DNA of 64,000 bases from an uncultured Spirochaetaceae bacterium (lineage in GTDB: Bacteria > Spirochaetota > Spirochaetia > Sphaerochaetales > Sphaerochaetaceae), in NCBI GenBank assembly GCA_944390725.1, contig CALXQU010000002.1, positions 124,001 to 188,000 on the forward strand, given 5' to 3'. Each line of letters starts with the position of its first letter. Positions within the stretch are counted from its first letter, which is position 1. The notes beneath the pieces were generated by a model. That model was not told the origin of the DNA, did no database searches, and was given only the letters and a program-made list of their open reading frames with translations. The position numbers were made by a program, and so were the translations under genes. This document shows, in pieces, positions 51,341 through 60,819 of the stretch.

Positions 51341-52461
51341 TGCCCGCTGACCATCGGCATCAGCACGAATACGTAATCCTTCGCAGGATCCGGCACTATG
51401 GTCATGGCCGCTTCAGGATTCCTGAATGATATCCTGAAGAATTCGGAATCAACCTTCTTTATCTGCATAGTCAGCAGGCTCACATTGAATGTGAATGTGG
51501 AATCAGGACCTGAATACGAGCATGATATCTCCTGGGATGATGCACCGTACTCGGTACCTTCGCTGGTGAGCTCCATCCTGTTGTCAGAGATATGCATGTA
51601 TATCTTCTTCGTAGCGGAATCGGAAGCGAAGACGGATGCCAGGGCAAGCGACTTGAGAACATCATCCGTCCTTACGACGCATGAGTACTCCAGATTCTGC
51701 GGTATGACCCTCTCGTAGTTCGGATAGTTATGCATGATTGTAGGCGCATACATCATCCTATTGCCTATCTTGGCGAATATGCGTCCTTCCGCAGGAGCGA
51801 GCGAAAGCACGCCTTCTCCCGTTCCAAGGACCTTGACCATATTGAGGAACTTCTCGATGAGGATCACAGGTACGAAATCAGGGATTTCCTGCTCGAATGA
51901 CCTCCTTACGCAGCTGAGCTTCTTGCCATCCGTCCCTACCATGACAAGCTTGCCATCCTTCTTCTCCATGAATACGCCGGAAAGGAAATGCCTGGTATCA
52001 TCCTTGGCAGCTACTGCGAAGAGGGTCTTGTCTATCATATCGAAGTATTCCTTCTGAGAGATAGTGAAGAACAGATTCTCATCGATGCTCTCCAGCTCAG
52101 GGAACTTATCGGCATCGATTGTCTTTATCGAGATGTCTATCTTCTTGCTGCCTTCAGCCTCAGCTGGCTTTATCGTCAGCGAGCCATCGCTGTCTGATAC
52201 CTCTATCTCGATATCAGGCATGTTCTTCAGGATCTCGTTGAGCTTCTCGCAGAATACCGTAGTGGCACCTGAGACGACTGTATTGACCTCTATCGTCGAT
52301 GAGAAGCCGAGATTCTGGTCCATAGCCTTTATGACCAGCTCATCGTTGGCCGTCGAGAGATATACATTGCTCGATATCGAAAGCGAATTGCGCTTGCCTG
52401 CAAAGCTCGATGCATATTCTATTTCCTGCTTCAGGGCAGAACAGAGACATGTGAATTTCAT
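51337..52461 (-). CDS. dnaN: DNA polymerase III beta subunit (sliding clamp)
   Basis: Processivity clamp of 374 residues, three topologically similar domains of about 120 residues each. MKFTCLCSALKQEIEYASSFAG is the family N-terminus; the C-terminus ends YVFVLMPMVSGQ, the usual LMPMR-type end lying in the protein-binding cleft. Upstream in-frame TTG and ATG codons exist, but the ATG chosen gives the canonical start and lies six bases after a promoter -10 box. First gene of dnaN-recF-DUF721. Confidence 0.95.
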   Translation of the reverse strand: MKFTCLCSALKQEIEYASSFAGKRNSLSISSNVYLSTANDELVIKAMDQNLGFSSTIEVNTVVSGATTVFCEKLNEILKNMPDIEIEVSDSDGSLTIKPAEAEGSKKIDISIKTIDADKFPELESIDENLFFTISQKEYFDMIDKTLFAVAAKDDTRHFLSGVFMEKKDGKLVMVGTDGKKLSCVRRSFEQEIPDFVPVILIEKFLNMVKVLGTGEGVLSLAPAEGRIFAKIGNRMMYAPTIMHNYPNYERVIPQNLEYSCVVRTDDVLKSLALASVFASDSATKKIYMHISDNRMELTSEGTEYGASSQEISCSYSGPDSTFTFNVSLLTMQIKKVDSEFFRISFRNPEAAMTIVPDPAKDYVFVLMPMVSGQ

Positions 52462-52467
52462 ACTGAT

Positions 52468-52496
52468 ATTCTGCATCAAAAGCCTTTGTTTCTCAA
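52468..52496 (-). promoter_or_regulatory. Promoter of dnaN-recF (predicted leaderless)
   Basis: Minus strand: TTGAGA, 17 bases, CAGAAT, then six bases to the ATG at 52461. Confidence 0.6.
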
Positions 52497-52539
52497 TCTT
52501 GGCTTACGATATTCTGGCTTATTGTGCTGATGGATGATG

Positions 52540-52817
52540 GCTATCATTATCTATTATTAGCTTTATTTAAGAGAATGTAGTAGTAATAATAAGGGCGACG
52601 CAAATGTGGAAAAACAATATAATTGATTGTATTGCAATTGATTATATTGTGGAAAACCATGTGGATAAGATAATGGGTTTTCCACCGTTTCCACATCGTG
52701 TGCATTATGGTTCCTGAAGCCTGTGGAAAAGCTGTGTTTTTTCCACAGGTTATCAAGATGATCTCAACGGCTTTTCAACAGCTTATCCACATGTTTTCCA
52801 CAGGCTTGTGTGGAAAA
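52540..52817. other. oriC: Chromosomal replication origin
   Basis: Lies in the dnaN-dnaA gap, which has no gene from 52462 to 52914. Nine DnaA boxes are visible: perfect TGTGGATAA at 52660 and TTATCCACA at 52783; TGTGGAAAA or its complement at 52605, 52648, 52722, 52739, 52794 and 52809; GTTTCCACA at 52687. At 52578-52592 five consecutive trinucleotides TAG TAG TAA TAA TAA form a DnaA-trio, followed by the G+C cluster GGGCGACGC and the first box, with AT-rich sequence on the far side. This is the architecture described for bacterial unwinding elements. Genes on both sides run away from it, consistent with leading-strand orientation. Confidence 0.9.
52578..52592 (+). repeat. DnaA-trio repeat of the origin unwinding region
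   Basis: Five tandem trinucleotides matching the 3'-(G/A)A(T/A)-5' consensus, next to a G+C-rich cluster and a DnaA box. Confidence 0.75.
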
Positions 52818-52914
52818 ACCTGCAGGTTGAATGCCTTTATCAGAGGCTTCGATGGGATATCAGGATGATTGGTTCCATTCCCATCCAGGGAGATGGCGGA
52901 AGACGTAATAGCTA

Positions 52915-54255
52915 TCAGACAAGCGTTTCCTCTATCGCGGAAACCGCAGTCCTCACCGAGTCATCCACTTCCAGAAGGGACTTTATCCTGTCGACGGAAT
53001 GCATTATCGTCGTATGGTCCTTGCCGCTCATTGCCTTGCCTATCTCTGAAAGCGAATACGATGTGAGCTTGGATGCAAGGTAGATGGAGATATGCCTTGC
53101 CAGGATGATGTTCTTATTCCTGCTCTTTCCCTTTATATCGTAGTCCTTGAGTCCGAAATAGTCCGCCGTTTCCTTTATGATCATATCTATCGATATGTCA
53201 TTGTTCTTGATGGCAGGCGATACGATGAAGTTCTTGAGCTGCTCCTTCGCGATATCAATGGTGACCGGCTTGTTGACCAGGCTTGAGAACGATGCAAGGG
53301 TCGTCAGGGCTCCTTCAAGGTCCCTTATGTTCGTATCGATGTTCTGGCAGATATATTCCAGCACCTTCTTATCAAGCGAGTAGTGCTTCTCCTTGCATTT
53401 CTGTATGGCTATTGCCATCCTTGTCTCGAAAGCAGGCGGCTGCAGGTCCACGTTGAGCCCCTTCCTGAACCTTGTCTTGAGCCTGTCCGTTATATCGGTA
53501 AGCTCGGTTATGGGCCTATCGCATGTGAGGACTATCTGCTTATGGTTGTCATAGAGCTCATTGAACGTATGGAACAGCTCCTCCTGGGTCTGGTCCTTCT
53601 TCTGCAGGAAGTGGATATCATCGATAAGCAGCACATCGACGTTTCTGTACTTAGTCTTGAAGGAGGCAGCCTTGTTGGCGGAAAGCGCATTGATGAACTC
53701 ATTCGTGAAGTTCTCTGCAGTCACGTAGATGATCTTCATCTTTGGATTGTGCTGGTCGATGTAGTTTCCTATCGACTGCAGCAGATGGGTCTTGCCGAGA
53801 CCAACCCCTCCATAGATAAGGCATGGGTTATAGCTCGTACCTGGATTCTGGGCTATCACCTTGGCTGCATTGAATGCGAAGCTGCTGTTGTCTCCCGGGA
53901 TGAAGTTATCGAATGAATATGACTTGTTTAGCGTGGTGTTCCTGGATGCCGCAGGTTCTTCCTTTTTCAGCGGCTTGGGAACCGCCTTCGCCTTCTTCGG
54001 CTTTTCGGAACCCTGGATGGTCACGAAGGAAAGCGGGACCTTCTCGCCTTTGATTTCCATGATGATGTTCTCGATCATGTCCCTGCAGGCATTCTCGGCA
54101 TTGTCCCTGTAGAAGTCGGACGCGAAGCAGAATACCATCGTCCCGTCCTTCATTTCGCACTTTTCTATGTTCTCCAGCCAGTATTTCCTGGTCTCAGGAA
54201 GCGTGTTCTCGAGCTGTTCCCTCACCTGGGTCCAGATGTTATCTTCTTCTGCCAT
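52915..54255 (-). CDS. dnaA: Chromosomal replication initiator protein DnaA
   Basis: Initiator ATPase of 446 residues. Domain I occupies about 1-85 and is followed by a Lys/Pro-rich linker. The AAA+ domain III has SYSFDNFIPGDNSSFAFNAA near 112, Walker A GGVGLGKTHLLQSIG near 149 and Walker B VDVLLIDDIHFLQ near 206. Domain IV has the DnaA signature GKAMSGKDHTTIMHSVDRI near 412 for box recognition. No Shine-Dalgarno sequence is seen; a promoter ten bases upstream predicts a leader of three bases or so. It is divergent from gyrB and its 3' end faces the origin. Confidence 0.97.
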   Translation of the reverse strand: MAEEDNIWTQVREQLENTLPETRKYWLENIEKCEMKDGTMVFCFASDFYRDNAENACRDMIENIIMEIKGEKVPLSFVTIQGSEKPKKAKAVPKPLKKEEPAASRNTTLNKSYSFDNFIPGDNSSFAFNAAKVIAQNPGTSYNPCLIYGGVGLGKTHLLQSIGNYIDQHNPKMKIIYVTAENFTNEFINALSANKAASFKTKYRNVDVLLIDDIHFLQKKDQTQEELFHTFNELYDNHKQIVLTCDRPITELTDITDRLKTRFRKGLNVDLQPPAFETRMAIAIQKCKEKHYSLDKKVLEYICQNIDTNIRDLEGALTTLASFSSLVNKPVTIDIAKEQLKNFIVSPAIKNNDISIDMIIKETADYFGLKDYDIKGKSRNKNIILARHISIYLASKLTSYSLSEIGKAMSGKDHTTIMHSVDRIKSLLEVDDSVRTAVSAIEETLV

Positions 54256-54265
54256 ATCCGTGCTA

Positions 54266-54294
54266 ATATTAACCTCAGGGGACAGCTAAAGCAA
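54266..54294 (-). promoter_or_regulatory. Possible promoter of dnaA
   Basis: Minus strand: TTGCTT, 17 bases, TAATAT, then ten bases to the ATG at 54255. Both hexamers are weak. Confidence 0.4.
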
Positions 54295-54367
54295 GACAAA
54301 AAGGGAATATGCATATATCTTTTTTCTATATAACCAATTACCACAGGTTTTTGTTTTAGGCCGTTCC

Positions 54368-54396
54368 TTGAAACTTATACATTTATAATGTATAAT
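54368..54396 (+). promoter_or_regulatory. Promoter of gyrB-gyrA
   Basis: TTGAAA, 17 bases, TATAAT, with a second TATAAT seven bases upstream of the -10. Predicted leader about 73 bases. Confidence 0.75.
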
Positions 54397-54416
54397 CCGC
54401 AGAAGAACCCATTACG

Positions 54417-54443
54417 CCGGAAGCGATCCCTTTATAGCTTCCG
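54417..54443 (+). promoter_or_regulatory. Hairpin in the gyrB leader
   Basis: CGGAAGC and GCTTCCG can pair with a 12-base loop, followed by CATATTTTC, between the promoter and the gyrB Shine-Dalgarno sequence. It could attenuate or stabilise the transcript. Confidence 0.4.
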
Positions 54444-54475
54444 CATATTTTCTCAATCGCTTGAAAAGGAAGAAA

Positions 54476-56518
54476 ATGGAAGAGAAAGAATTGAAGATTG
54501 CAGGCCATGATGAAAATGAGCTGAAAGCTGAGATCAAGGCCAGCGAGGATTACAATTCCAGCGGAATCACAGTGCTCAAGGGCCTTGAGGCGGTACGTCT
54601 CAGGCCAGGCATGTATATAGGATCCACTGGCATCGATGGATTGCATCATCTTGTCTATGAGGTCGTCGACAACTCCATCGATGAGGCAATGGCAGGATAC
54701 TGCAATGATATCAGGGTCTTCCTGGAGGACGGGCCTGATGGCGAGATATGCACGGTCGAGGATAACGGAAGGGGAATACCTGTCGATATCCATCCTGAGG
54801 AGGGCAAGAGCTCCCTTGAGGTCGTCCTTACCCAGCTCCATGCCGGCGGAAAGTTCGACCATAACGCATATAAGGTATCCGGAGGCCTCCATGGAGTAGG
54901 CGTATCCTGCGTCAATGCGCTTTCTTCCTGGATGGAGGTGACTGTCCATAGGGCACCCCATGTCTATAGGCAGGTCTATCATAAGGGAATACCGGAAGCC
55001 CCTGTAGCGGTCGTAGGCGATACGGACAGGACAGGCACGATCGTCAGGTTCACCCCTGATTTCGAGATCATGGAGCGCAATTCCTTCAGCTATGAGACGC
55101 TTTCCGCCAGGTTCAAGGAGCTCTCCTATCTGAACAAGGGCATCACGATCTCCATAACCGATATGAGGACGGAGCCGGAGAAGAAGGAATCATTCCATGC
55201 AGAAGGCGGGCTGTCTTCCTTCGTGAAGTACCTCAATGAGTACAAGACGGTCCTTTTCGATCCTATCGCATTCGATTGCCAGAAGGATGACGTATCGGTC
55301 GAGGTATCTCTCCAGTACAACGATAAGTACGATGAGAAGATCTATACCTTCGTGAACAATATCAACACGAGGGAAGGCGGCACCCATCTTTCCGGATTCA
55401 GGGCTGCGCTCTCAAGATGCCTCAACAACCAGCTCAAGAAGAGCGTCAAGTACATGAAGAAGTATTCGGAGAGCCTTGAAGGCTCCGATATCTCCGAAGG
55501 CCTGACAGCCGTCATTTCCGTGAAGATCCCCAATCCCCAGTTCGAAGGCCAGACGAAGATGAAGCTCGGCAATTCGAATGTCAAGGGGATCGTCGATTCA
55601 CTTGTATATGAGAACCTGACGAATTACTTCGATGAGTTCCCTGATTCGATCGATAAGCTCCTCGATAAGGTGACCAATGCCGCCCTCGGGCGCGTAGCGG
55701 CCAGGAAGGCAAGGGAGAATATCAGGAAGAAGAGCGAAGGCGGCGGCCTTCCGGGCAAGCTTTCGGACTGCACCGAGCGCGACCCGAGCAAGTGCGAGGT
55801 ATTCATCGTCGAGGGCGATAGCGCTGGCGGCTCTGCCAAGCAGGGCAGGGACAGGCAGTTCCAGGCCATACTCCCGCTCTGGGGCAAGATGCTCAATGTC
55901 GAGAAGAGCCAGGAGGCGAAGGTCCTCAATAACGAGAAGCTGCAGCCTGTCATCCAGACGATAGGTGCAGGCATCACGAGGTACAACGATACCGGTTCCG
56001 GAGAGGATACGGATGATGATGCCGATGATAGCAGGAAGGAGAAGACATTCGACCTTTCAAAGGTACGCTACCATAAGGTCATAATCATGGCGGATGCCGA
56101 TGTCGACGGATCGCATATCAGGACATTGCTCCTCACGTTCTTCTTCAGGTATATGAGGCCTCTGATCGAGGCAGGCTATGTCTATTTCGCCATGCCTCCC
56201 CTCTATAAGATCACTATCGGCAAGAAGGTCTTCTATGCATATGACGAGGTGGACAAGAAGAGGATCCTCGCGGAATATGCCCAGGGCGTCGATGAGAACA
56301 AAATCCCTATCCAGCGCTATAAGGGCCTGGGAGAGATGAACCCTGAGCAGCTCTGGGAGACAACGATGAACCCGGAGACGAGGATGATCAGCAAGATATG
56401 CCTTAAGGATGCTGAGGAAGCGGACAGGGTCTTCTCCATGCTTATGGGCGAGGAAGTCGAACCGAGACGCGAATTCATCGAGCAGAATGCGACCTTCGTC
56501 AGGACGCTTGATATCTGA
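54476..56518 (+). CDS. gyrB: DNA gyrase subunit B
   Basis: ATPase subunit of DNA gyrase, 680 residues. [22 protein letters not shown] near 26, [15 protein letters not shown] near 61 and [14 protein letters not shown] near 135 form the GHKL site; the TOPRIM domain has [26 protein letters not shown] near 443 and [22 protein letters not shown] near 540, with the C-terminal [18 protein letters not shown]. An AAGGA sequence sits five bases before the chosen ATG; a TTG five codons upstream is not needed. gyrA follows after eleven bases. Confidence 0.97.
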   Translation: MEEKELKIAGHDENELKAEIKASEDYNSSGITVLKGLEAVRLRPGMYIGSTGIDGLHHLVYEVVDNSIDEAMAGYCNDIRVFLEDGPDGEICTVEDNGRGIPVDIHPEEGKSSLEVVLTQLHAGGKFDHNAYKVSGGLHGVGVSCVNALSSWMEVTVHRAPHVYRQVYHKGIPEAPVAVVGDTDRTGTIVRFTPDFEIMERNSFSYETLSARFKELSYLNKGITISITDMRTEPEKKESFHAEGGLSSFVKYLNEYKTVLFDPIAFDCQKDDVSVEVSLQYNDKYDEKIYTFVNNINTREGGTHLSGFRAALSRCLNNQLKKSVKYMKKYSESLEGSDISEGLTAVISVKIPNPQFEGQTKMKLGNSNVKGIVDSLVYENLTNYFDEFPDSIDKLLDKVTNAALGRVAARKARENIRKKSEGGGLPGKLSDCTERDPSKCEVFIVEGDSAGGSAKQGRDRQFQAILPLWGKMLNVEKSQEAKVLNNEKLQPVIQTIGAGITRYNDTGSGEDTDDDADDSRKEKTFDLSKVRYHKVIIMADADVDGSHIRTLLLTFFFRYMRPLIEAGYVYFAMPPLYKITIGKKVFYAYDEVDKKRILAEYAQGVDENKIPIQRYKGLGEMNPEQLWETTMNPETRMISKICLKDAEEADRVFSMLMGEEVEPRREFIEQNATFVRTLDI

Positions 56519-56529
56519 GTGGTAGGAAT

Positions 56530-59019
56530 ATGGAAGACAGTCAGGAACTTACAGGGCGTGTCATAGATGCCGATATCTCGGAGGAGATGCGCACCAGCTA
56601 TATCAATTATGCAATGTCCGTCATCATCAGCCGTGCGCTGCCTGATGCAAGGGATGGCCTCAAGCCTGTGCACCGGAGGATCCTGTACGATATGTTCGAG
56701 CAGGGAATCAGGTACAACACCCCGAACAAGAAGTGCGCCCGTATCGTCGGCGATGTGCTCGGAAAATACCATCCGCATGGAGATGCCTCGGTATATGATG
56801 CACTCGTGCGCCTTGGCCAGGATTTCTCGCTCAGGTATCCGGTAGTGGCCCCACAGGGCAACTTCGGCTCCATCGATGGCGACCCACCTGCCGCCATGAG
56901 GTACACGGAGGCCAGGATGAGCCGCATCGGAGAGGAGATGCTCTCCGATATCCAGAAGGAGACAGTCGACTTCGTCCCCAATTACGATGACTCGACGACG
57001 GAGCCTGCCGTTCTTCCGGCGGCGTTCCCCTTCCTCCTTACCAATGGATCGTCAGGCATCGCCGTAGGAATGGCGACCAACCTCGCTCCGCATAATCTCC
57101 TTGAGGTCGTGGATGGCATCTGCGCCTATATCGATAATCCGGATATCTCCATCGAGGAGCTCATGGAGCATATCAAGGGGCCTGATTTCCCCTCATACGG
57201 CATCATCTGCGGCAAGAAGGGCATCACGGATGCCTATACCACAGGGCGCGGAAAGGTAGTCATCAGGTCAAGGTACTTCATCGAGGAGAACGACAGGGGC
57301 CATGATGCGATCATCTTCACCGAGCTCCCCTATCAGGTCAACAAGGCTGAGCTCGTCAAGAAGATCGATGACATGCGCAAGGATAACATCATACCCAATA
57401 TCGCATCGGTAAGGGATGAAAGCGGCAGGGATGGCGTCAGGGTCGTAGTCGAGCTCAAGCAGGGCGCAGTTGCGAATATAGTCCTCAACATGCTGTTCAG
57501 CAGGACACCGCTGCAGAGCAACTTCAATATCTATAACCTTGCCCTTGTGGATGGCAAGCCTGTGGTGATGACGCTTAAGGACATGGTGTCCATCTATGTC
57601 AGCCATCGCGAGGAAGTCATCGAAAGGCGTACCAGGTTCGACCTGAGGAAGGCTGAGGAGAGGGCCCATATACTCCTTGGGCTCAAGATAGGGCTTGAGA
57701 ATATCGATGAGGTCATCAGGATCATCAAGGAGAGCGAGGATAACAATATCGCATCGCTTGAGCTGCAGAAGGCTTTCAGCCTCGACAAGGTCCAGGCAGA
57801 TGCCATAATCGATATGAAGCTTGGCAGGCTCTCCCATCTCGAGACTGACAAGATCCTCAACGAGCTTGCCGAGCTTGAGGCCAGGATAGCCTATTACAAG
57901 GACATCCTCTCCGATGAGAAGAAGATCCTCGGCGTCGTCAGGGATGAGATCCGCAAGATCGGCGATGCCTATGGCGACAGAAGGCGTACCGAGATCATCG
58001 AGCAGGAGCTGAATGATGCTTCTCCTGAGGATTTCATCAAGAAGGAGGATGTCGTCATCAGCATATCGAAGAAGGGCTTCGCCAAGCGCCTTTCCGTGAC
58101 GGAATACAGGGCACAGGGACGCGGCGGCAAGGGAACGATAGGCGCCAAGCTCGTCGATGGCGACTTCATCGACCATCTCTTCATCTGCTCTTCCCATGAT
58201 ATCGTCATGTTCGTCACCGATTTCGGCAAGGCCTACTATATCAAGGCCTTCGAGATCCCGGAGGGCGCTAAGACGACAAAGGGAGCGAACATAAAGAACT
58301 TCCTCCAGATCGAGAACAACGAGAAGATCACGGCCATCATCTCCTTCCCTGCGTTCACGGATAACAACTATATCCTGATGGTGACACGCTATGGCGTCGC
58401 GAAGAAGGTCAGGCTCAATGATTTCGTCAATGCGAGGGCCAAGGGCGTCAAGGCAATCATCCTTGATGAGGGAGATTCGCTTGTATCCGCGATCTTCATC
58501 GACGAGGATGACGATGCGATGATCATCACCAGGAACGGCAAGGGGCTCAGGTTCCATGCAGAGGATGTCAGAACGATGGGAAGGGCTACGCACGGAGTCA
58601 GGGGTATCAAGCTCCTTGGCGATGACGAGGTCGTGGCCGCAGTCAAGGTCGATGATTCCAAGCGCATCCTCATGATTACTGCCAATGGCAAGGGAAAGCA
58701 GGTCAGGTTCGATGATTTCATGGCCCACAGCAGAGGCACGATGGGCCAGAAGATCTATACCGTTGACGAAGGCGGCCTTGTCAGCGCCGTTGCGGTAGAT
58801 GACGATACCGATGTCGTGTTCATCACCCTTAAGGGGCAGACGATCCGCGTGCATGCCAAGGATATATCGATCCAGGGACGTGCGGCGATGGGCGTCAAAG
58901 TCGCATCCTTCAAGAAGAAGGACGATTCGGTGAATGCGATAGCCGTCACAGGCTACGAAGAGGAGCCTGATGAGGAAGCGGAGGAGGAAAGCCCGGCTTC
59001 TGATGGCAGCGAGAGCTGA
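56530..59019 (+). CDS. gyrA: DNA gyrase subunit A
   Basis: Breakage-reunion subunit of gyrase, 829 residues. [31 protein letters not shown] near 25 begins the winged helix; the catalytic Tyr is in EARMSRI-preceding [10 protein letters not shown] near 123. The quinolone-region motif is [17 protein letters not shown], with Ala86 where E. coli has Ser83; Asp90 (E. coli Asp87) is kept. The C-terminal beta-pinwheel carries the GyrA-box as [11 protein letters not shown] near 535 and the protein ends in an acidic tail. Second gene of gyrB-gyrA. Confidence 0.97.
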   Translation: MEDSQELTGRVIDADISEEMRTSYINYAMSVIISRALPDARDGLKPVHRRILYDMFEQGIRYNTPNKKCARIVGDVLGKYHPHGDASVYDALVRLGQDFSLRYPVVAPQGNFGSIDGDPPAAMRYTEARMSRIGEEMLSDIQKETVDFVPNYDDSTTEPAVLPAAFPFLLTNGSSGIAVGMATNLAPHNLLEVVDGICAYIDNPDISIEELMEHIKGPDFPSYGIICGKKGITDAYTTGRGKVVIRSRYFIEENDRGHDAIIFTELPYQVNKAELVKKIDDMRKDNIIPNIASVRDESGRDGVRVVVELKQGAVANIVLNMLFSRTPLQSNFNIYNLALVDGKPVVMTLKDMVSIYVSHREEVIERRTRFDLRKAEERAHILLGLKIGLENIDEVIRIIKESEDNNIASLELQKAFSLDKVQADAIIDMKLGRLSHLETDKILNELAELEARIAYYKDILSDEKKILGVVRDEIRKIGDAYGDRRRTEIIEQELNDASPEDFIKKEDVVISISKKGFAKRLSVTEYRAQGRGGKGTIGAKLVDGDFIDHLFICSSHDIVMFVTDFGKAYYIKAFEIPEGAKTTKGANIKNFLQIENNEKITAIISFPAFTDNNYILMVTRYGVAKKVRLNDFVNARAKGVKAIILDEGDSLVSAIFIDEDDDAMIITRNGKGLRFHAEDVRTMGRATHGVRGIKLLGDDEVVAAVKVDDSKRILMITANGKGKQVRFDDFMAHSRGTMGQKIYTVDEGGLVSAVAVDDDTDVVFITLKGQTIRVHAKDISIQGRAAMGVKVASFKKKDDSVNAIAVTGYEEEPDEEAEEESPASDGSES

Positions 59020-59039
59020 ATCATAGCCTAGTCCGGCAT

Positions 59040-59066
59040 GCAGGGGATGTCTCAGGCATCCCCTGC
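59040..59066. terminator. Terminator after gyrA (also inside the end of the opposite gene)
   Basis: GCAGGGGATG, seven-base loop, CATCCCCTGC: a ten-base-pair stem 20 bases past the gyrA stop. The stop codon of the convergent transposase-like gene lies in its loop. U-tract weak on both strands. Confidence 0.7.
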
Positions 59067-60221
59067 TTCCATATATGCATCCATCATTGATTGTGTCATG
59101 GTCTTCCTTAAGGCAGGCATGCCTAGGGCCCTTGATGCCTTAAGATAGAGATCTGTCGTGCATATGCCATAGAAGCGCTGGTCCTCTGTTCCGAGGATAA
59201 TCGCTTCAGCTCCTTCTATGGCGTCCCTGACTGGGATGCGCCTCCCCATCCTGTATTGGATATACCGCATAGCCGTGAGGCAGGCGAACATGAGAGGCAG
59301 GCTGTCTGTGCTGATGCTTGCAGCATCCTCTTCCAGCTGCTCCTTCATGCCGTATATGCGGAAAGCCTCTTCCTTGCCGATACCCGGAATATCCGTAATC
59401 AGCGGGTATCCTGAGTCGAATACCATCGAAGGGACTGATGATATCCTGTATCGCCTCGGTGCCCCTGCCCTTCCTGTTCTCCGGATTTCCCCATCCTGGA
59501 GATGTATCCTTGCCTTGCATGTATATGGCCCCGTGCCGATATCGCGCAGCCATGACCCGCCTGCGATGAAGCCATATCCCTCATCTGCAATCAGCGCAAG
59601 GGAATCCTCGGAAGAAAGGCTGGAAGGGGGAATGACGACGAGACTGCCGACCATAAGGACCTTCCTCATGCTGCTTATAGCCTTAAGCATTCCTACAGAT
59701 GTCCCGTCATATCGGGAACAGGATAGCGGCAGGCCATTCATATCAATAAGGTACAGGCATCCGCTGATGTCGATGCATACTGCTTCTGAAAGGCTGCATT
59801 CGGCAAGCAGGGAATCGCTGCATACCGCTGGATGAGACCAGTCGGAACCGATGATCTTCTTCCTCCCCATGATGGCAGATATCGCATCTGGCAGCATCAG
59901 GCTGTCAAGGCCGGTATCCTTCCATGCTTTCCTGAGGAGTGCCTCCCCTATCGGTTCTTTGCTATATCCATCTTCATGGCTCTCAAGCAGCCTGCCTGAT
60001 GAAGGAACCATATACAGATCCTGCAATCTCAGCGCCTCTGTCTCCTTGCGGACAGCATCCCTCAGCTTCTGGATGGCTTCAGGATCCTCTGCAAGCAGCT
60101 TCCTAAGCGGTCCGAGGTTCCGTATAACCCGTGTCTTCTTCCTTTCCTGCCCGTCCGGACGGTAGTCTTCCCTGATGCTTACTGATTCCTTCCCCTTCGG
60201 ACCACATATAGCAACATACAT
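59052..60221 (-). CDS. Degenerate IS1634/IS4-like transposase-derived protein
   Basis: An intact frame of 389 residues resembling the ends of IS1634-type DDE transposases, which are usually 500-600 residues long. The start, MYVAICGPKGKESVSIREDYRPDGQERKKTRVIRNLGPL with PEAIQKLR, is characteristic. Later pieces match only loosely: GLPLSCSRYDGTSVGMLKAI, ALIADEGYGFIAGG, then YPLITDIPGIGKEEAFRIYGMKEQLEEDAA where active enzymes have an LITN...Y..RW.IEE.FR region. Large parts of the catalytic core are missing, yet no stop or frameshift occurs. No inverted or target-site repeats were recognised. Either a domesticated protein or a decayed insertion. A TAGAAT box ends six bases before the ATG. Confidence 0.6.
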   Translation of the reverse strand: MYVAICGPKGKESVSIREDYRPDGQERKKTRVIRNLGPLRKLLAEDPEAIQKLRDAVRKETEALRLQDLYMVPSSGRLLESHEDGYSKEPIGEALLRKAWKDTGLDSLMLPDAISAIMGRKKIIGSDWSHPAVCSDSLLAECSLSEAVCIDISGCLYLIDMNGLPLSCSRYDGTSVGMLKAISSMRKVLMVGSLVVIPPSSLSSEDSLALIADEGYGFIAGGSWLRDIGTGPYTCKARIHLQDGEIRRTGRAGAPRRYRISSVPSMVFDSGYPLITDIPGIGKEEAFRIYGMKEQLEEDAASISTDSLPLMFACLTAMRYIQYRMGRRIPVRDAIEGAEAIILGTEDQRFYGICTTDLYLKASRALGMPALRKTMTQSMMDAYMEAGDA

Positions 60222-60227
60222 AAGATG

Positions 60228-60233
60228 ATTCTA
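60228..60233 (-). promoter_or_regulatory. -10 box of the transposase-derived gene
   Basis: Minus strand TAGAAT, six bases before the ATG at 60221. No good -35. Confidence 0.4.
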
Positions 60234-60303
60234 GAACATATTAATAGGAAATAATAGTAAACAGTAGCGATTATATACAATCTTACAATATAAAAGATGG
60301 AGA

Positions 60304-60594
60304 ATGGACTGCTGGAATGAGGGTAAATCTGGGACTTCAACAAACAAAAGGAAATGCAGGAAATGTACCCTACTGAATAGTATAAAACAAAGAATCAACC
60401 CAGAAGATTATGTTACTATTAAAAGTAAAATTATCATGAAATATGGCGTTCTACGCGTTGAATCGCAATATTTTTATCACTGGCGGCAGAAAAATCCTGA
60501 TTTCAAAATCGGAAGCCAACCTAAGGGATATGATACAGATTACAGACCGAATTGCAAGTGGATTGTTAATGATTTATCCGTAAGAATTAATTAA
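60304..60594 (+). CDS. Small AT-rich open reading frame, unknown
   Basis: A 96-codon frame of much lower G+C than its neighbours, with a CRKC pair and a basic N-terminal third. GGAG directly abuts the ATG, too close for a normal Shine-Dalgarno sequence. I recognise no family. It sits between a transposase-derived gene and the parS sites and may be recent or fortuitous. Confidence 0.3.
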   Translation: MDCWNEGKSGTSTNKRKCRKCTLLNSIKQRINPEDYVTIKSKIIMKYGVLRVESQYFYHWRQKNPDFKIGSQPKGYDTDYRPNCKWIVNDLSVRIN

Positions 60595-60631
60595 GTGTGG
60601 TAATTTGATTGTTATGAATATCAGCAAGGCG

Positions 60632-60647
60632 TGTTTCACGTGAAACG
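60632..60647. promoter_or_regulatory. parS site 1
   Basis: TGTTTCACGTGAAACG, 15 of 16 matches to the ParB-binding parS consensus. Confidence 0.92.
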
Positions 60648-60710
60648 CTGAAAGATGTGTTTTGTATTTTAGGGAAAAGCAATCAAGATACTAGTCTGCC
60701 GCTTCGGTTA

Positions 60711-60726
60711 TGTTTCACGTGAAACA
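60711..60726. promoter_or_regulatory. parS site 2
   Basis: TGTTTCACGTGAAACA, a perfect parS. Confidence 0.96.
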
Positions 60727-60752
60727 AAGGGAGAGATTATTTTGTGGCTGGG

Positions 60753-60768
60753 TGTTTCACGTGAAACA
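60753..60768. promoter_or_regulatory. parS site 3
   Basis: TGTTTCACGTGAAACA, a perfect parS, 42 bases after site 2. Confidence 0.96.
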
Positions 60769-60780
60769 GCAAAAAAATAA

Positions 60781-60802
60781 GGCAGCCGATATCTTGGCTG
60801 CC
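60781..60802 (-). terminator. Terminator after the NifU-like gene
   Basis: Minus strand: GGCAGCC, eight-base loop, GGCTGCC, then TTATTTTTTT. The strongest intrinsic terminator in the window; it lies between the gene and the parS sites. Confidence 0.9.
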
Positions 60803-60819
60803 ATTTTCAGTTTTGATTA

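Noticed and set aside
57268..58854. 528-codon frame on the minus strand opposite gyrA
   Set aside because: Shadow of gyrA caused by codon bias; no promoter, Shine-Dalgarno sequence or family match. The same applies to the long frame at 17873-18988 opposite the DAHP synthase fusion.
60222..60303. Terminal inverted repeats of an insertion sequence
   Set aside because: Compared by eye with the other end near 59020-59060; no matching inverted ends or target duplication were found.
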